Below, piece after piece: positions 54,588 to 64,000 of a stretch of 64,000 nucleotides of DNA. The DNA comes from Poindextera sp035294785 (lineage in GTDB: Bacteria; Pseudomonadota; Alphaproteobacteria; Caulobacterales; Caulobacteraceae). Every line of letters begins with the position of its first letter. Positions within the stretch are counted from its first letter, which is position 1. The notes below the pieces were generated by a model, which did no database searches, had not been told where the DNA came from, and was given only the letters and a program-made list of their open reading frames with translations. The stretch is from assembly GCA_035294785.1 (NCBI GenBank), contig DATGKF010000137.1:24362-88361 (forward strand). Direction: 5' to 3'. The translations under genes and the position numbers were made by a program.

Positions 54588-55585
54588 GCCGGCTCCTCCT
54601 TGCTGATGCAGTGGAACGAGCCGCCGCCGGTGAGCAGGGCCGTCGACGGCAGCCCGATCACGACGCGCTCGGGGAAGAGGCTCCTCAGCGCATCCAGCGC
54701 GAAGGCCGCCGCCCGCTGGTCGTCGTAGACCGGCGCCACCACGGCGCCGTTGGCGATGATGAAGTTCATGTGCGAGGCGGGCGCGATCGACCCGTCAGCG
54801 CTCTCGACCCGCCCGGGCGAAGCGATGCGAACCACCGTGAGCGGGGCGCCGCGGGCGTCGTGCATGGCGCCCAGCTGTCGCGCCGCCTCGTCGTAGACGG
54901 CCGCGTTGGGGTCGCCCGCGCCCCAGGCCACCGGGCAGGCGACGACGCCCGGCGCGACGAAGCGAGCCAGGTTGTCCACGTGGCCGTCGGTGTGGTCGTT
55001 CAAGAGCCCATCGCCCAGCCACAGCACCGTGCGGACCCCCAGGCTGCGCGACAAAGCGGCCTCGGCGTCGGCTTCGGTCCAGCCGGGATTGCGGTTCGGG
55101 TTGAGCAGGCATTGGCGCGTGGTGAGCGCGGCGCCGCGGCCATCGTGGTCGATCGCCCCGCCCTCCAGCACGACGTCGTCCGCCACCAGCGGCGCGCCCG
55201 CCGCCGCGGCCAGTTGGCCGGCCACGTCATCGTCATCCTCCAGCACGTACTTTCCGCCCCACCCGTTGAAGCGGAAGGCCTGGGCGGCGATGGCGCCGTC
55301 GCGCTCGACAAAGATCGGGCCGGTGTCGCGCAACCAGATGTCGCCGAAAAGGCCGCGCACGATCTCGACCGCGCCGTCGGTGAGCCGCCGGGCGGCCGCC
55401 TCCGCCGCATCGCCGCGCACGAGGAGCCGGACGCGCTCCTTCCCCGGCCCCGCGAGCGCGCGGGCGAGCGCCGCGGTCTCCGCCTGCGCCGGCTCGAGGT
55501 CGTCCTCCCAAAGCTCCGCGTGGCTCGGAAAGCCCAGCCACATCGCCCGATGCGGCGACCACTCTGCGGGAACGGGGGCGACCAT
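54584..55585 (-). CDS. aguA: Agmatine deiminase
   Basis: AguA, 333 residues, converts agmatine to N-carbamoylputrescine. Catalytic H198/H202 region NDHTDGHVDN and the nucleophile C326 in GGGSFHCIS match the guanidino-group-modifying family. The start ATG 55585 is used rather than an upstream TTG at 55603. It is followed by aguB and an acetyltransferase and preceded by msrA on the same strand. Confidence 0.94.
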   Translation of the reverse strand: MVAPVPAEWSPHRAMWLGFPSHAELWEDDLEPAQAETAALARALAGPGKERVRLLVRGDAAEAAARRLTDGAVEIVRGLFGDIWLRDTGPIFVERDGAIAAQAFRFNGWGGKYVLEDDDDVAGQLAAAAGAPLVADDVVLEGGAIDHDGRGAALTTRQCLLNPNRNPGWTEADAEAALSRSLGVRTVLWLGDGLLNDHTDGHVDNLARFVAPGVVACPVAWGAGDPNAAVYDEAARQLGAMHDARGAPLTVVRIASPGRVESADGSIAPASHMNFIIANGAVVAPVYDDQRAAAFALDALRSLFPERVVIGLPSTALLTGGGSFHCISKEEPA

Positions 55586-55630
55586 GGGCGCTCTCTTACC
55601 CAATCGGCCCCCGAAGAGGGAGGGCTGGCG

Positions 55631-56227
55631 TCAGCGGAAGGCGAGCTGGCCCCAGAGGGCGCGCTCCACCCGGTCCTTGCCGCAGCCGGTGCGGTAGATG
55701 CCGTACTCGACCGGGTTCTTGTCCGCGTAGTGCTGATGGTAGTCCTCGGCCGGCCAGAAGGTCTGGGCGTCGCGTATGGGGGTGACGATGCGCCCCTTGA
55801 GCGGGCCCTGCTCCAGATAGGCCTTCGACGCCTCGGCGATCCGACGCTGCTCGGGCGTCGAGACGAAGATGGCGCTGTGGTACGACGAACCGCGGTCACA
55901 GAACGCCCCGCCGTTGTCGGTGGGGTCGATCAGGTGCCAGTAGCGCATCACCAATTGCTCGTAGGTGATCTTGGCCGGATCGAAAGTGATCTTGATCGAC
56001 TCCAGGTGCCCGGTCGTTTCGGTGCTGACGTCCTCGTAGGTCGGGTGCGAGACGTGGCCGCCGGTGTAGCCGACCTCGGTCGAGACCACGCCGGGGATGT
56101 GCTCCATGTCGTGCTGCATCGACCAGAAGCAGCCGCCGGCGAAGATGGCGGTTTCGGTGGCGGCGAAGGCGGCAGGGGCCGCGAGGCTGAAAGCGACGGC
56201 GGCGAGGATCGAGAGAAGCTTGTTCAT
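55631..56227 (-). CDS. msrA: Exported peptide-methionine (S)-S-oxide reductase
   Basis: MsrA, 198 residues, with a signal peptide (LLSILAAVAFSLAAPAAFA), so it acts in the periplasm. The catalytic cysteine is C33 in GGCFWS. Later blocks (EVGYTGG, the QHYADKNPV region) are typical. The start ATG 56227 gives the correct signal peptide. It may be reduced by the ScsB/thioredoxin-like pathway (inference). It may be co-transcribed with aguA. Confidence 0.94.
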   Translation of the reverse strand: MNKLLSILAAVAFSLAAPAAFAATETAIFAGGCFWSMQHDMEHIPGVVSTEVGYTGGHVSHPTYEDVSTETTGHLESIKITFDPAKITYEQLVMRYWHLIDPTDNGGAFCDRGSSYHSAIFVSTPEQRRIAEASKAYLEQGPLKGRIVTPIRDAQTFWPAEDYHQHYADKNPVEYGIYRTGCGKDRVERALWGQLAFR

Positions 56228-56342
56228 GATGCCTATCGTGGGTTGGCGGCGCGGCCAGTTCAAGGCGACGCTCAAAGCTTACTACGTAGCGCGGGCCAGT
56301 TTGGTTGACGTTCGCCGTCTCGGCCTCTAACCCGCCCGCTCC

Positions 56343-58022
56343 ATGACGAACGCCCTTTTCCACCACGCGCGCGACGCGAAGTCCTGGCCGTTCGAGCAGG
56401 CGCGGGTGCTGATCGGCCGCATCCTCAGGCTGCGCCTGACCGATGAGGAGCGCGATCTGGCCGCCAGCCTGATCGATGCCGGCAAGGCGGACGAGGCCGT
56501 CGCGGCCTGCCCGGCGCTGGCGCGGGCGGTGGTGTTCGAGTGCGGCTACGGCCCCACCGGCCCGCCGCACCTCGGCACCTTCGCCGAGGCCTCGCGGCCG
56601 GCGATGGTGCGCCAGGCGTTCCGCGCCCTGACGGGGGAAGCCATCCCGACGCGCCTGATCGTCGTCTCGGACGACATGGACGGCATGCGCCGCATCGCGC
56701 CCAACCTGCCCAACCAGGCCATGCTGGCCGAGGACCTCGGCAAGCCTTTGAGCGTCGTGCGCGACCCCTTCGAGACCCACGAAAGCTTCGCGGCTCACAA
56801 CAACGCACGCCTCTGCGCCTTCCTCGACGAGGCCGGGTTCGAGTACGAGTTCCTCTCGGCAAGCCACGCCTACAAATCTGGCCTCTACGACGCCACGCTG
56901 CGCGTTGCGCTGGAGCGGTTCGACGCCATTCAGGCGATCATGCTGCCGACGCTCGGGCCCGAACGGCGCGCGAGCTATTCGCCCTTCTTCCCCATCAGCC
57001 CGACCACCGGCCGCGTCCTTCAGGTCCCGACGCTGGAGCGGCATGTGGATCGCGGCACGATTGTCTTTCAGGATGAGGACGGCGACACCGCCGAGGTTCC
57101 GGTCACCGGCGGGCATGTGAAGATGCAGTGGCGGCCCGACTGGGCGCTCCGCTGGACCGCGCTCGGCGTCGACTTCGAGATGAGCGGCAAGGACCTGATC
57201 GACTCGGTCAGGGTCTCCAACCGCATCTGCAAGGTGCTGGGCGGGGAGCCGCCCGACGGCTTCCACTTCGAGCTCTTCCTCGACGACCAGGGCGCGCGCA
57301 TTTCGAAGACGAAGGGCAACGGGCTGACGATGGAGGAGTGGCTGCGCTACGGCGCGCCCGAGAGCCTCTCCTATTACATGTTTCCCTCGCCCCGCTCGGC
57401 CAAGCGGCTCTACTTCGACGTGATCCCCCGCGCGACGGACGAGTACCTGCAACAGCTGGACGCCTACAATCGCCGCGCCAACAGCGCCAATCCGGTCGAC
57501 AACCCCGTCTGGTTCGTTCACCGCGGAAACCCGCCGGAGCGCGGCTCGCCGGTCTCGTTCACCCTGCTCTTGAACCTGACCTCGGCGGCGAACGCCTCGA
57601 GCAAGAGCATCCTCTGGGGGTTCTTGAGCCGCCACCTGCCGGGCGCCAGCCCCGCCACCGAGCCGCTGCTCGACCGCCTCTGCGGTTACGCTATCGAGTA
57701 CTACGAGGGCTTCGTGAAGCCGGCGAAGCGCTTCCGGCCGCCGGACGAGCGCGAGCGCGCCGCGTTCGCCGACCTGGTGCAGCGGCTGAAGTCGCTGCCG
57801 ATCGATTGCGAGGACGGCGAGCTGATCCAGAACGAGGTCTACGCGGCCGGCAAGGCGGCCGGCTTCGAGCCGCTGCGCGACTGGTTCGGCGCGCTCTACG
57901 AGGTGCTGCTGGGCGAGACGCAAGGCCCGCGTTTCGGCTCCTTCGCCGCCATCTTCGGCCTCTCGCGCACCATCGGCCTGATCGAGCGCGCCCTGGCCGG
58001 GGAAGACCTGGCGGCGGGCTAA
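56343..58022 (+). CDS. lysK: Lysyl-tRNA synthetase, class I
   Basis: A 559-residue class I LysRS, the archaeal/alphaproteobacterial form rather than the common class II. The HIGH motif is P75-H-L-G78 and the KMSKS motif is I320-S-K-T-K324. It is typical of this group in spacing and length. It stands between the divergent msrA and a MerR regulator. No T-box is seen. Confidence 0.96.
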   Translation: MTNALFHHARDAKSWPFEQARVLIGRILRLRLTDEERDLAASLIDAGKADEAVAACPALARAVVFECGYGPTGPPHLGTFAEASRPAMVRQAFRALTGEAIPTRLIVVSDDMDGMRRIAPNLPNQAMLAEDLGKPLSVVRDPFETHESFAAHNNARLCAFLDEAGFEYEFLSASHAYKSGLYDATLRVALERFDAIQAIMLPTLGPERRASYSPFFPISPTTGRVLQVPTLERHVDRGTIVFQDEDGDTAEVPVTGGHVKMQWRPDWALRWTALGVDFEMSGKDLIDSVRVSNRICKVLGGEPPDGFHFELFLDDQGARISKTKGNGLTMEEWLRYGAPESLSYYMFPSPRSAKRLYFDVIPRATDEYLQQLDAYNRRANSANPVDNPVWFVHRGNPPERGSPVSFTLLLNLTSAANASSKSILWGFLSRHLPGASPATEPLLDRLCGYAIEYYEGFVKPAKRFRPPDERERAAFADLVQRLKSLPIDCEDGELIQNEVYAAGKAAGFEPLRDWFGALYEVLLGETQGPRFGSFAAIFGLSRTIGLIERALAGEDLAAG

Positions 58023-58043
58023 CTGACGGCCGATCACTCAAGC

Positions 58044-58072
58044 TTGACGTTTACGTCAACGTGACCTAGAAG
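58044..58072 (+). promoter_or_regulatory. Promoter overlapped by a LiuR-like palindrome
   Basis: TTGACGT-TT-ACGTCAA (58044-58059) is a perfect palindrome with 7-base arms. It contains TTGACG as a -35 and is followed by 17 bases and TAGAAG (58067-58072) as a -10. LiuR/FadP-type MerR regulators bind such sites, so autoregulation of the MerR-dehydrogenase unit is likely. Confidence 0.7.
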
Positions 58073-58096
58073 GCCGGGCAAACGGGAGATTTCGCC

Positions 58097-58570
58097 ATGG
58101 CCGATCTCAGGCGCCCCGAGCGCACGTACACCATTCGCCAGCTCTGCATCGAATTCAAAGTCACGCCCCGCGCCCTTCGGTTCTACGAGGACAAGGGCCT
58201 GCTCTCGCCGGCGCGCGAGGGCCTGAACCGCGTCTACAACTACCGCGACCGCGCTCGCCTCACGCTGATCCTGCGCGGCAAACGCGTCGGGCTCAGCCTC
58301 GCGGAAATCCGCGAGATCCTCGAGCTTTACCGGGTCGAGGACGGTGGCGTCGCCCAATCGGCCAAGATGCTGAAGAAGTTCTCCGAGCGCATCGTCACGC
58401 TCGAGGCGCAGCGCGAGGACATCGATCACGCGATCGAAAGCCTGCGCGACGCCTGCAAGCACCTCGAAGCGCGGCTGGCGAAGACGGCGCCGGACATGCT
58501 TCCGCAAGCGGTGAACTATGACCAGGCGCTGCGCGCGCGCCTGGACGGCGTGCACGAATTCGCGAAATAG
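58097..58570 (+). CDS. MerR-family regulator, LiuR-like
   Basis: A 157-residue MerR protein: TIRQLCIEFKVTPRALRFYE (HTH), wing GLNRVYNYRD, then a long dimer helix and no metal-binding cysteines, as in LiuR regulators that sense an acyl-CoA. It precedes an acyl-CoA dehydrogenase by 39 bases. The palindrome at 58044-58059 is its likely operator. Confidence 0.85.
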   Translation: MADLRRPERTYTIRQLCIEFKVTPRALRFYEDKGLLSPAREGLNRVYNYRDRARLTLILRGKRVGLSLAEIREILELYRVEDGGVAQSAKMLKKFSERIVTLEAQREDIDHAIESLRDACKHLEARLAKTAPDMLPQAVNYDQALRARLDGVHEFAK

Positions 58571-58609
58571 TCCGCCGCGGAATCTTCGCCGCCTGACGGA
58601 TCAACGCCG

Positions 58610-60400
58610 ATGAGCTACCGCGCGCCCGTTCGCGACCAGATGTTCGTGCTTCGGGAGGTGCTGAAGCTCGACAACTACGCGAACCTGCCGGGCTTCGCCG
58701 ACGCCTCCACCGACACGGTCGAGCAGATCCTCACCGAAGCCGCGCGCTTCTGCGAGGAGGTGCTGGCCCCGCTGAACAAGGTCGGCGACGTCGAGGGTTG
58801 CCGCTGGTCGCCCGACAACACCGTCACGACCCCGCAGGGCTTCAAAGAGGCCTACGCCGCGATGGTGGAGCAGGGCTGGCCGTCGTTGGCGTCAGAGGCG
58901 GAGTACGGCGGCCAGGACCTGCCGCACGTGGTCAGCCTGGCGTTTTCCGAGATGTCGTCTGCGGCCAACATGGCCTTTTCAATGTACGCCGGCCTCACCC
59001 ACGGAGCCTATTCCGCCATCCGCGCCGGCGGGACTGACGAACAGAAGACGACCTACCTTCCCAAGCTGGCCAGCGGCCAATGGGGCGGGACGATGAACCT
59101 GACCGAGCCCCAGTGCGGCACCGACCTGGGCCTCCTGCGCACCAAGGCCGTCCCGCAGGCCGACGGCAGCTACCGCATCAGCGGCCAGAAGATCTGGATC
59201 TCCTCCGGCGAGCACGACCTGACCGAAAACATCATCCATCTGGTGCTCGCGCGCATCGAAGGCGCGCCGGCCGGCGTGCGCGGCATCTCGCTCTTCATCA
59301 CCCCCAAGTTCTTCCCCACCGCCGATGGCGGCGTCGGCGCCCGCAACGAGGGCGTCAAATGCGCAGGCCTCGAAGAGAAGATGGGCATCCACGGCAGCGC
59401 CACCTGCGTGATGTCCTACGAGGACGCGCAAGGCTGGCTGATCGGCGAGGAGAACGCCGGCCTTCGCCTGATGTTCGTGATGATGAACGAGGAGCGGCTG
59501 GGCGTCGGCGTCCAGGGGCTGGCGCAGGGCGACGCGGCCTACCAGGCGGCGCGCGACTTCGCCCACGAGCGGCTGCAGGGTCGCGCGCTCTCCGGCCCGA
59601 AGAACCCCGACGGGCCGGCGGACCCGATCATCGTGCACCCGGACGTGCGTCGTCTTCTGATGGACAGCCGCGCCGTGCTCGAAGGCGGCCGCGCCTTCCT
59701 GCTCTGGGTCGGCCTGCACGGCGACCTCGAGCACGAGAGCCCCGATCCGGCGGTGCGCGAAAAGGCGGCCGATTACATGGCGCTGATGACGCCTGTGGCG
59801 AAGGCGTTCATGACAGATCGCGGCTTCCGCGCCTGCTCCGACGCCATGCAGGTGCACGGCGGGTCCGGCTTCACCGAACACTTTCCGGCCAGCCAGTACC
59901 TGCGCGACTGCCGGATCAGCATGATCTACGAGGGCGCGAACGGGATCCAGGCGCTGGATCTGGTCGGCCGCAAGCTCGCCGCCAACGGCGGGCGCGGCGT
60001 GATGGGCTTCTTCGCCGAGATCGACGCCTACGTCGGCGAGCGCGACGGGCAGGCGAAGCTCAAGCCGTTCATCGACGGGCTGGCCGACGCCAAGGCCAAG
60101 CTGCAGGAGGCGACCTTCTGGCTGATGCAGAACGGGGTGCAGAACCCCGAAGAGGCGGGCGCCGCGTCGACCGACTATCTCAACCTCTTCGGCCTGGCCG
60201 CGCTCGCCTACATGTGGGCGTTGATGGCGGAGGCCGCGCAGGCGAAGATCGACGCCGGCGACGCCGATCCCTTCTACGCGGACAAGCTCCTGACCGGCCG
60301 CTACTTCCTCGACCGCCTGCTGCCGGACGCCGTCGCCCACCTGACCAAGATCAAGGCCGGCGCCGCCAGCATGATGAGCCTGCGCGCAGAGGCGTTTTAG
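58610..60400 (+). CDS. Acyl-CoA dehydrogenase (C-terminally extended, DmdC/AidB-like class)
   Basis: A 596-residue FAD enzyme. FAD-binding blocks NLTEPQCGTDLG and KIWISSGEHDL are followed by the EKMGIHGSATC segment and the closing CSDAMQVHGGSGFTEHF plus MIYEGANGIQALDLVGRKL with the likely catalytic Glu. The ~200-residue extension beyond the standard 380-residue enzyme marks the class that includes DmdC. The substrate is an acyl-CoA of unknown chain. It is likely controlled by the LiuR-like gene upstream. Confidence 0.93.
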   Translation: MSYRAPVRDQMFVLREVLKLDNYANLPGFADASTDTVEQILTEAARFCEEVLAPLNKVGDVEGCRWSPDNTVTTPQGFKEAYAAMVEQGWPSLASEAEYGGQDLPHVVSLAFSEMSSAANMAFSMYAGLTHGAYSAIRAGGTDEQKTTYLPKLASGQWGGTMNLTEPQCGTDLGLLRTKAVPQADGSYRISGQKIWISSGEHDLTENIIHLVLARIEGAPAGVRGISLFITPKFFPTADGGVGARNEGVKCAGLEEKMGIHGSATCVMSYEDAQGWLIGEENAGLRLMFVMMNEERLGVGVQGLAQGDAAYQAARDFAHERLQGRALSGPKNPDGPADPIIVHPDVRRLLMDSRAVLEGGRAFLLWVGLHGDLEHESPDPAVREKAADYMALMTPVAKAFMTDRGFRACSDAMQVHGGSGFTEHFPASQYLRDCRISMIYEGANGIQALDLVGRKLAANGGRGVMGFFAEIDAYVGERDGQAKLKPFIDGLADAKAKLQEATFWLMQNGVQNPEEAGAASTDYLNLFGLAALAYMWALMAEAAQAKIDAGDADPFYADKLLTGRYFLDRLLPDAVAHLTKIKAGAASMMSLRAEAF

Positions 60401-60415
60401 GGCCCTCTCCCCGCC

Positions 60416-60835
60416 TTAGCGGGGGCGAGGAAGGAGCATGTCTTGCAGGCGTTGCTCCACGGTCGCCGCGTCCTTCAGCTCGCACTCCCACACAACCTCG
60501 ACGCGCCAGCCAGCCGCCTGCAGCTGCGCGCGGGTCTCCACGTCGCGGGCGCGGTTGCGGGCGATCTTGGCGGTCCAATAGGGGCGGTTGGCTTTCGGCA
60601 CGCGAGCGCCGCGAGCGCAGTCGTGCCCGTGCCAGAAGCAGCCGTGCACGAAGATGGCGAGCCTGCGCCCCGCAAGCACGATGTCCGGCCGGCCAGGCAA
60701 GTCCTTGCGGTCCAGGCGGTAGCGGGCGCCGAGCCGCCACAGCATCCGTCGCACGACGCGCTCGGGCGTCGTGTCGCGCGCCTTGACCCGCCGCATCACC
60801 GCCGAGCGCTCGGCGGCGGTGAAGACGTCGGTCAT
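60416..60835 (-). CDS. vsr: Very short patch repair endonuclease
   Basis: Vsr, 139 residues, nicks 5' of the T in T:G mismatches arising from deaminated 5-methylcytosine. The catalytic residues are D51, H64 and H69, and the zinc-binding C66, H71, C73 and C118 are present, the same numbers as in E. coli except for C118 instead of C117. It is separated from the dcm-like gene by cysK. Confidence 0.93.
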   Translation of the reverse strand: MTDVFTAAERSAVMRRVKARDTTPERVVRRMLWRLGARYRLDRKDLPGRPDIVLAGRRLAIFVHGCFWHGHDCARGARVPKANRPYWTAKIARNRARDVETRAQLQAAGWRVEVVWECELKDAATVEQRLQDMLLPRPR

Positions 60836-60843
60836 GCCGGTGC

Positions 60844-61842
<999 letters not shown>

Positions 61843-61921
61843 GGCGTTCGTCTCGGAGAGGTGTTTCGCGCGCCACATTAGGCCCGCGCGACGAGACTTG
61901 TCCGCGAGAAATCGTGGCCGG

Positions 61922-63043
61922 CTATTCAGCCGCGATGACGGGCGCCGCGGCCAGCAGCGGCTCCAGCAGCTGCTCGGCGAGATGCCGCACGACCGGGACC
62001 GCGACGCCGTCGCCGATCACGCGCCAGGCGGCGGTCTCACCGGCGGGCAGCTGGTAGGACTCGGGCAGACCCATCAGCCGCGCGCCTTCTCGGGCGGTGA
62101 GCCAGCGGCTGCGGACGCGGCCGCGATCGGCGACAATCAAAAGCTGTCGGGACGAGCCGCCGCCCGGCGTTCTGAGGCACCCGGCCAGACCGTCGAGGCG
62201 GAGCTCCGCCCGCTGACGGCGATGGCCATCCTCGACACGCACGCGGCGATAGACGGCGCCGACCACACGACCGCCGCCGGCCACGGCCGCATCCAGGCGC
62301 GCCCGGTGCAGCGGGCCGAGCTGGGCGAGCAGCGCCTTCGTCTCGGCCGGCGTGCGCCAGCGAACAAGCCCGTCGGGCTCGAGCCGGTCGGCGAGCGCCG
62401 TGTTGCGGGCCGGCGGCGCGTCGAGCCGCCACCAGACCCACCGGCGCTTCAGCGCCTCGGGCAGGCGCTCGGCCGCGCGGCGGACGGCCGGTGTTGTGCT
62501 TGCGGCCGTCCCCGTGATAGCCGGCGGGGCGGCGCGGGCGGCGATCAGGAAGGCGCGCGGCCGCGATTGCGGGAGGAAGGCCGCGGCGTCGATCTCGACC
62601 GCGCCAAACAGGTAGCCGGCTCGCGCAAAAGCCGCGCCGATCGCCGCCACGTCCGCGCCGCCCTTCGAGGTCAGGAGTCCGGCGACATTCTCGAGCACGA
62701 TCGCGCGCGGGGCGCGGCCTTCGGCGTTCAGCGCCTCGATCAGCCGCCAGAAGCCCCAGAACGCCGAGGATCGCCGGCCCGCCAACCCGGCGCGCTCGCC
62801 GGCCAGGCTGAGGTCCTGGCACGGGCTCGAGGCCCAGGCGAGGTCGGCGCGTCCGGGGAGATCGGACGCTTCGACCGCCCAAACGTCCCGCTCAACGAGA
62901 TGCGCGTCGCCGAAATTGGCGCGATAGGTCCGGGCTTTGAGGGGATCGACGTCATTGGCGAAGGTGCAGGCCCAGCCCAACCCGAGGCGAGCCATGCCGC
63001 CGCCGGCGAAGAATTCGTAGACGAGGAGCGGCGCGCGACTCAT
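61922..63043 (-). CDS. dcm: DNA (cytosine-5) methyltransferase
   Basis: A 373-residue C5 methyltransferase. Motif I FAGGGMARLGLG, motif IV with catalytic C75 (SSPCQDLSL), motif VI E118-N-V (VLENVAGL), motif VIII QSRPRAFLI, motif IX TAREGARLMGLPESYQ and motif X GDGVAVPVVRHL are all found. The target-recognition part lies between VIII and IX and its site is unknown. No restriction enzyme gene is adjacent, so it is probably an orphan methylase. cysK follows, then vsr. Confidence 0.95.
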   Translation of the reverse strand: MSRAPLLVYEFFAGGGMARLGLGWACTFANDVDPLKARTYRANFGDAHLVERDVWAVEASDLPGRADLAWASSPCQDLSLAGERAGLAGRRSSAFWGFWRLIEALNAEGRAPRAIVLENVAGLLTSKGGADVAAIGAAFARAGYLFGAVEIDAAAFLPQSRPRAFLIAARAAPPAITGTAASTTPAVRRAAERLPEALKRRWVWWRLDAPPARNTALADRLEPDGLVRWRTPAETKALLAQLGPLHRARLDAAVAGGGRVVGAVYRRVRVEDGHRRQRAELRLDGLAGCLRTPGGGSSRQLLIVADRGRVRSRWLTAREGARLMGLPESYQLPAGETAAWRVIGDGVAVPVVRHLAEQLLEPLLAAAPVIAAE

Positions 63044-63070
63044 GTGCGCCGGAGCTTAACCGAAAGTCGC

Positions 63071-63214
63071 CTAGCGGGCGGCCTCGCCCGGCGTGATCAG
63101 GTGGCCGCTGTGGCCGGCGCGCAGGTTCGGCGCGGGCAGCAGCAGGCCCAGCGTGACCCCGAGCAGGGCGCCGAGAGCGAGGATGAGGACCGAGAGGTTC
63201 GCGGACCGGTTCAT
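63071..63214 (-). CDS. 47-residue membrane peptide
   Basis: A small frame from ATG 63214 to TAG 63071, with an almost uninterrupted hydrophobic stretch (LSVLILALGALLGVTLGLLL) followed by a short polar tail (AGHSGHLITPGEAAR). The coding sense and membrane helix look real, but there is no RBS as strong as in its neighbours. Function unknown. Confidence 0.5.
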   Translation of the reverse strand: MNRSANLSVLILALGALLGVTLGLLLPAPNLRAGHSGHLITPGEAAR

Positions 63215-63403
63215 TTGTACAAGCTTGGCAGATCAGGGTGTGCGTTCCGTTACGCTGGCGCGAAAAGGTCGGATCACCGGCCGTCCGCGGGGTCGCCGCG
63301 CGCGGCGTTTTCCTGAAAGCGCCTAAGCTTGCCGCACGCCGAAAGACTTGACCGCCGGCCGCCCAAACGCGCTCAATGGGGCGGAACGAAAGAGGAAACG
63401 ACC

Positions 63404-64000
63404 ATGGACAAGGCCTACGATCTCGTCGTCCGGGGCGGCCTGGCGCACGACGGCCACGGCTCGGCGCCGCGGGAAGCTGACGTCGCCATCAAAGACGGCC
63501 GGATCGCCGCCGTCGGTCAGGTCAGCGGCGCCGGCGCCGAGGAGATCGACGCGCGCGGCAAGCTGGTCGCGCCGGGCTTCGTCGACATCCACACCCACTA
63601 CGACGGCCAGGCGACCTGGGAATCGCGCATGCAGCCCTCGTCCTGGCACGGGGTCACCACGGTGGTGATGGGCAATTGCGGCGTGGGCTTCGCGCCCTGC
63701 CGGCCCGACGACCACGACCGGCTGGTGCGGCTGATGGAGGGCGTCGAGGACATCCCCTTCCCGGTGCTCACCGAGGGCCTGCCGTGGAACTGGGAGAGCT
63801 ATCCCGACTATCTCAACACGCTGGCCGAGCGGCGATTCGACGTCGACATCGGCAGCCAGCTGCCGCACGCCGCGTTGCGCGTCTATGTGATGGGCCAGCG
63901 CGGCGTCGACCGCGAGCCGGCCACCGAGAGCGACATCGCCGCCATGGCCGCGCTCGCCAAGGAGGCGATGGAGGCCGGTGCGATCGGCTTCGGCACGTCG
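63404..64000 (+). CDS. N-acyl-D-amino-acid deacylase / D-aminoacylase family, N-terminal part
   Basis: The first 199 residues, cut by the right edge. The metal-binding site is H63-x-H65-x-D67 (DIHTHYDG), with the characteristic C92 in GNCGVGFAP, as in D-aminoacylases and dihydropyrimidinase-like hydrolases. AGAGGA lies before the ATG. The N-terminal half of the beta-sandwich/TIM-barrel is complete. The reaction is likely hydrolysis of N-acyl-D-amino acids. Confidence 0.88.
   Translation, partial: MDKAYDLVVRGGLAHDGHGSAPREADVAIKDGRIAAVGQVSGAGAEEIDARGKLVAPGFVDIHTHYDGQATWESRMQPSSWHGVTTVVMGNCGVGFAPCRPDDHDRLVRLMEGVEDIPFPVLTEGLPWNWESYPDYLNTLAERRFDVDIGSQLPHAALRVYVMGQRGVDREPATESDIAAMAALAKEAMEAGAIGFGTS

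Noticed and set aside
55896..58037. Long minus-strand frame opposite lysK
   Set aside because: Antisense to a certain gene; no recognisable domain.

Overview
This is a very GC-rich, densely packed chromosomal window from an alphaproteobacterium, most likely a member of the Caulobacteraceae (Caulobacter/Phenylobacterium-like). Pointers are a TipF-type flagellar positioning protein (31055-32320), a class I lysyl-tRNA synthetase (56343-58022), a HisRS with the variant motif 2 of one alphaproteobacterial clade (45855-47318), an ScsB-type periplasmic thiol reductase, a SapC-family protein, and a groESL promoter carrying both a sigma-32-like site and CIRCE beside a dnaKJ operon with only a sigma-32-like site. 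I see no insertion sequence, prophage, integrase, CRISPR array, rRNA or convincing tRNA. No gap without a gene exceeds about 300 bases.

Layout, left to right. 1-5640: a LysR regulator (cut by the left edge) divergent from an NAD(P)-binding protein, then a tightly coupled leuC - VOC - leuD - ABM - leuB cassette. 5641-9004: a pair of inverted repeats, then fabA-fabB-fabI (unsaturated fatty acid synthesis) and an SH3-like secreted protein. 9137-14773: a 2-hydroxyacid dehydrogenase, an ABM-fold protein, a ThiF/MoeB-type enzyme, the hslVU protease, and small or unknown genes. 14859-24190: an acetyltransferase, dnaKJ, an SDR, a PIN toxin with an unusual fused antitoxin candidate, tadA and rluB sharing overlapping divergent start codons, a crotonase and two TetR regulators. 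24396-32320: HIG1-like small protein, cobalamin adenosyltransferase, etfBA, a GIN/DUF1700/PadR operon, 3-hydroxybutyryl-CoA dehydrogenase, a PRPP synthetase and tipF.

32317-43592: an Asp/Asn hydroxylase-like protein, a secreted protein, groESL, an amidohydrolase, an EF-hand protein, a ParB-like mini-protein, a DMT exporter coupled to an APH-like kinase, prolyl aminopeptidase, gluconokinase and an M13 metallopeptidase. 43751-50509: hisS-hisZ-hisG, a hypothetical protein, ScsB and a MaoC-like protein. 50506-64000: SapC, a MaoC hydratase, an acid phosphatase, msrA-aguA-aguB-acetyltransferase, lysK, a MerR (LiuR-like) regulator with an acyl-CoA dehydrogenase, dcm-cysK-vsr, a 47-residue membrane peptide and the start of a D-aminoacylase.

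Working together: the window is rich in acyl-CoA catabolism (acyl-CoA dehydrogenase, EtfBA, crotonase, hydratase 2, SDR, 3-hydroxybutyryl-CoA dehydrogenase) and protein quality control (DnaKJ, GroESL, HslVU), with periplasmic thiol/methionine repair (ScsB, exported MsrA). The most unusual items are the leu-like cassette with its altered LeuB signature, the fused antitoxin candidate, the extended HisG coexisting with HisZ, and a recurring four-base CTAG shared by convergent stop codons at five places.
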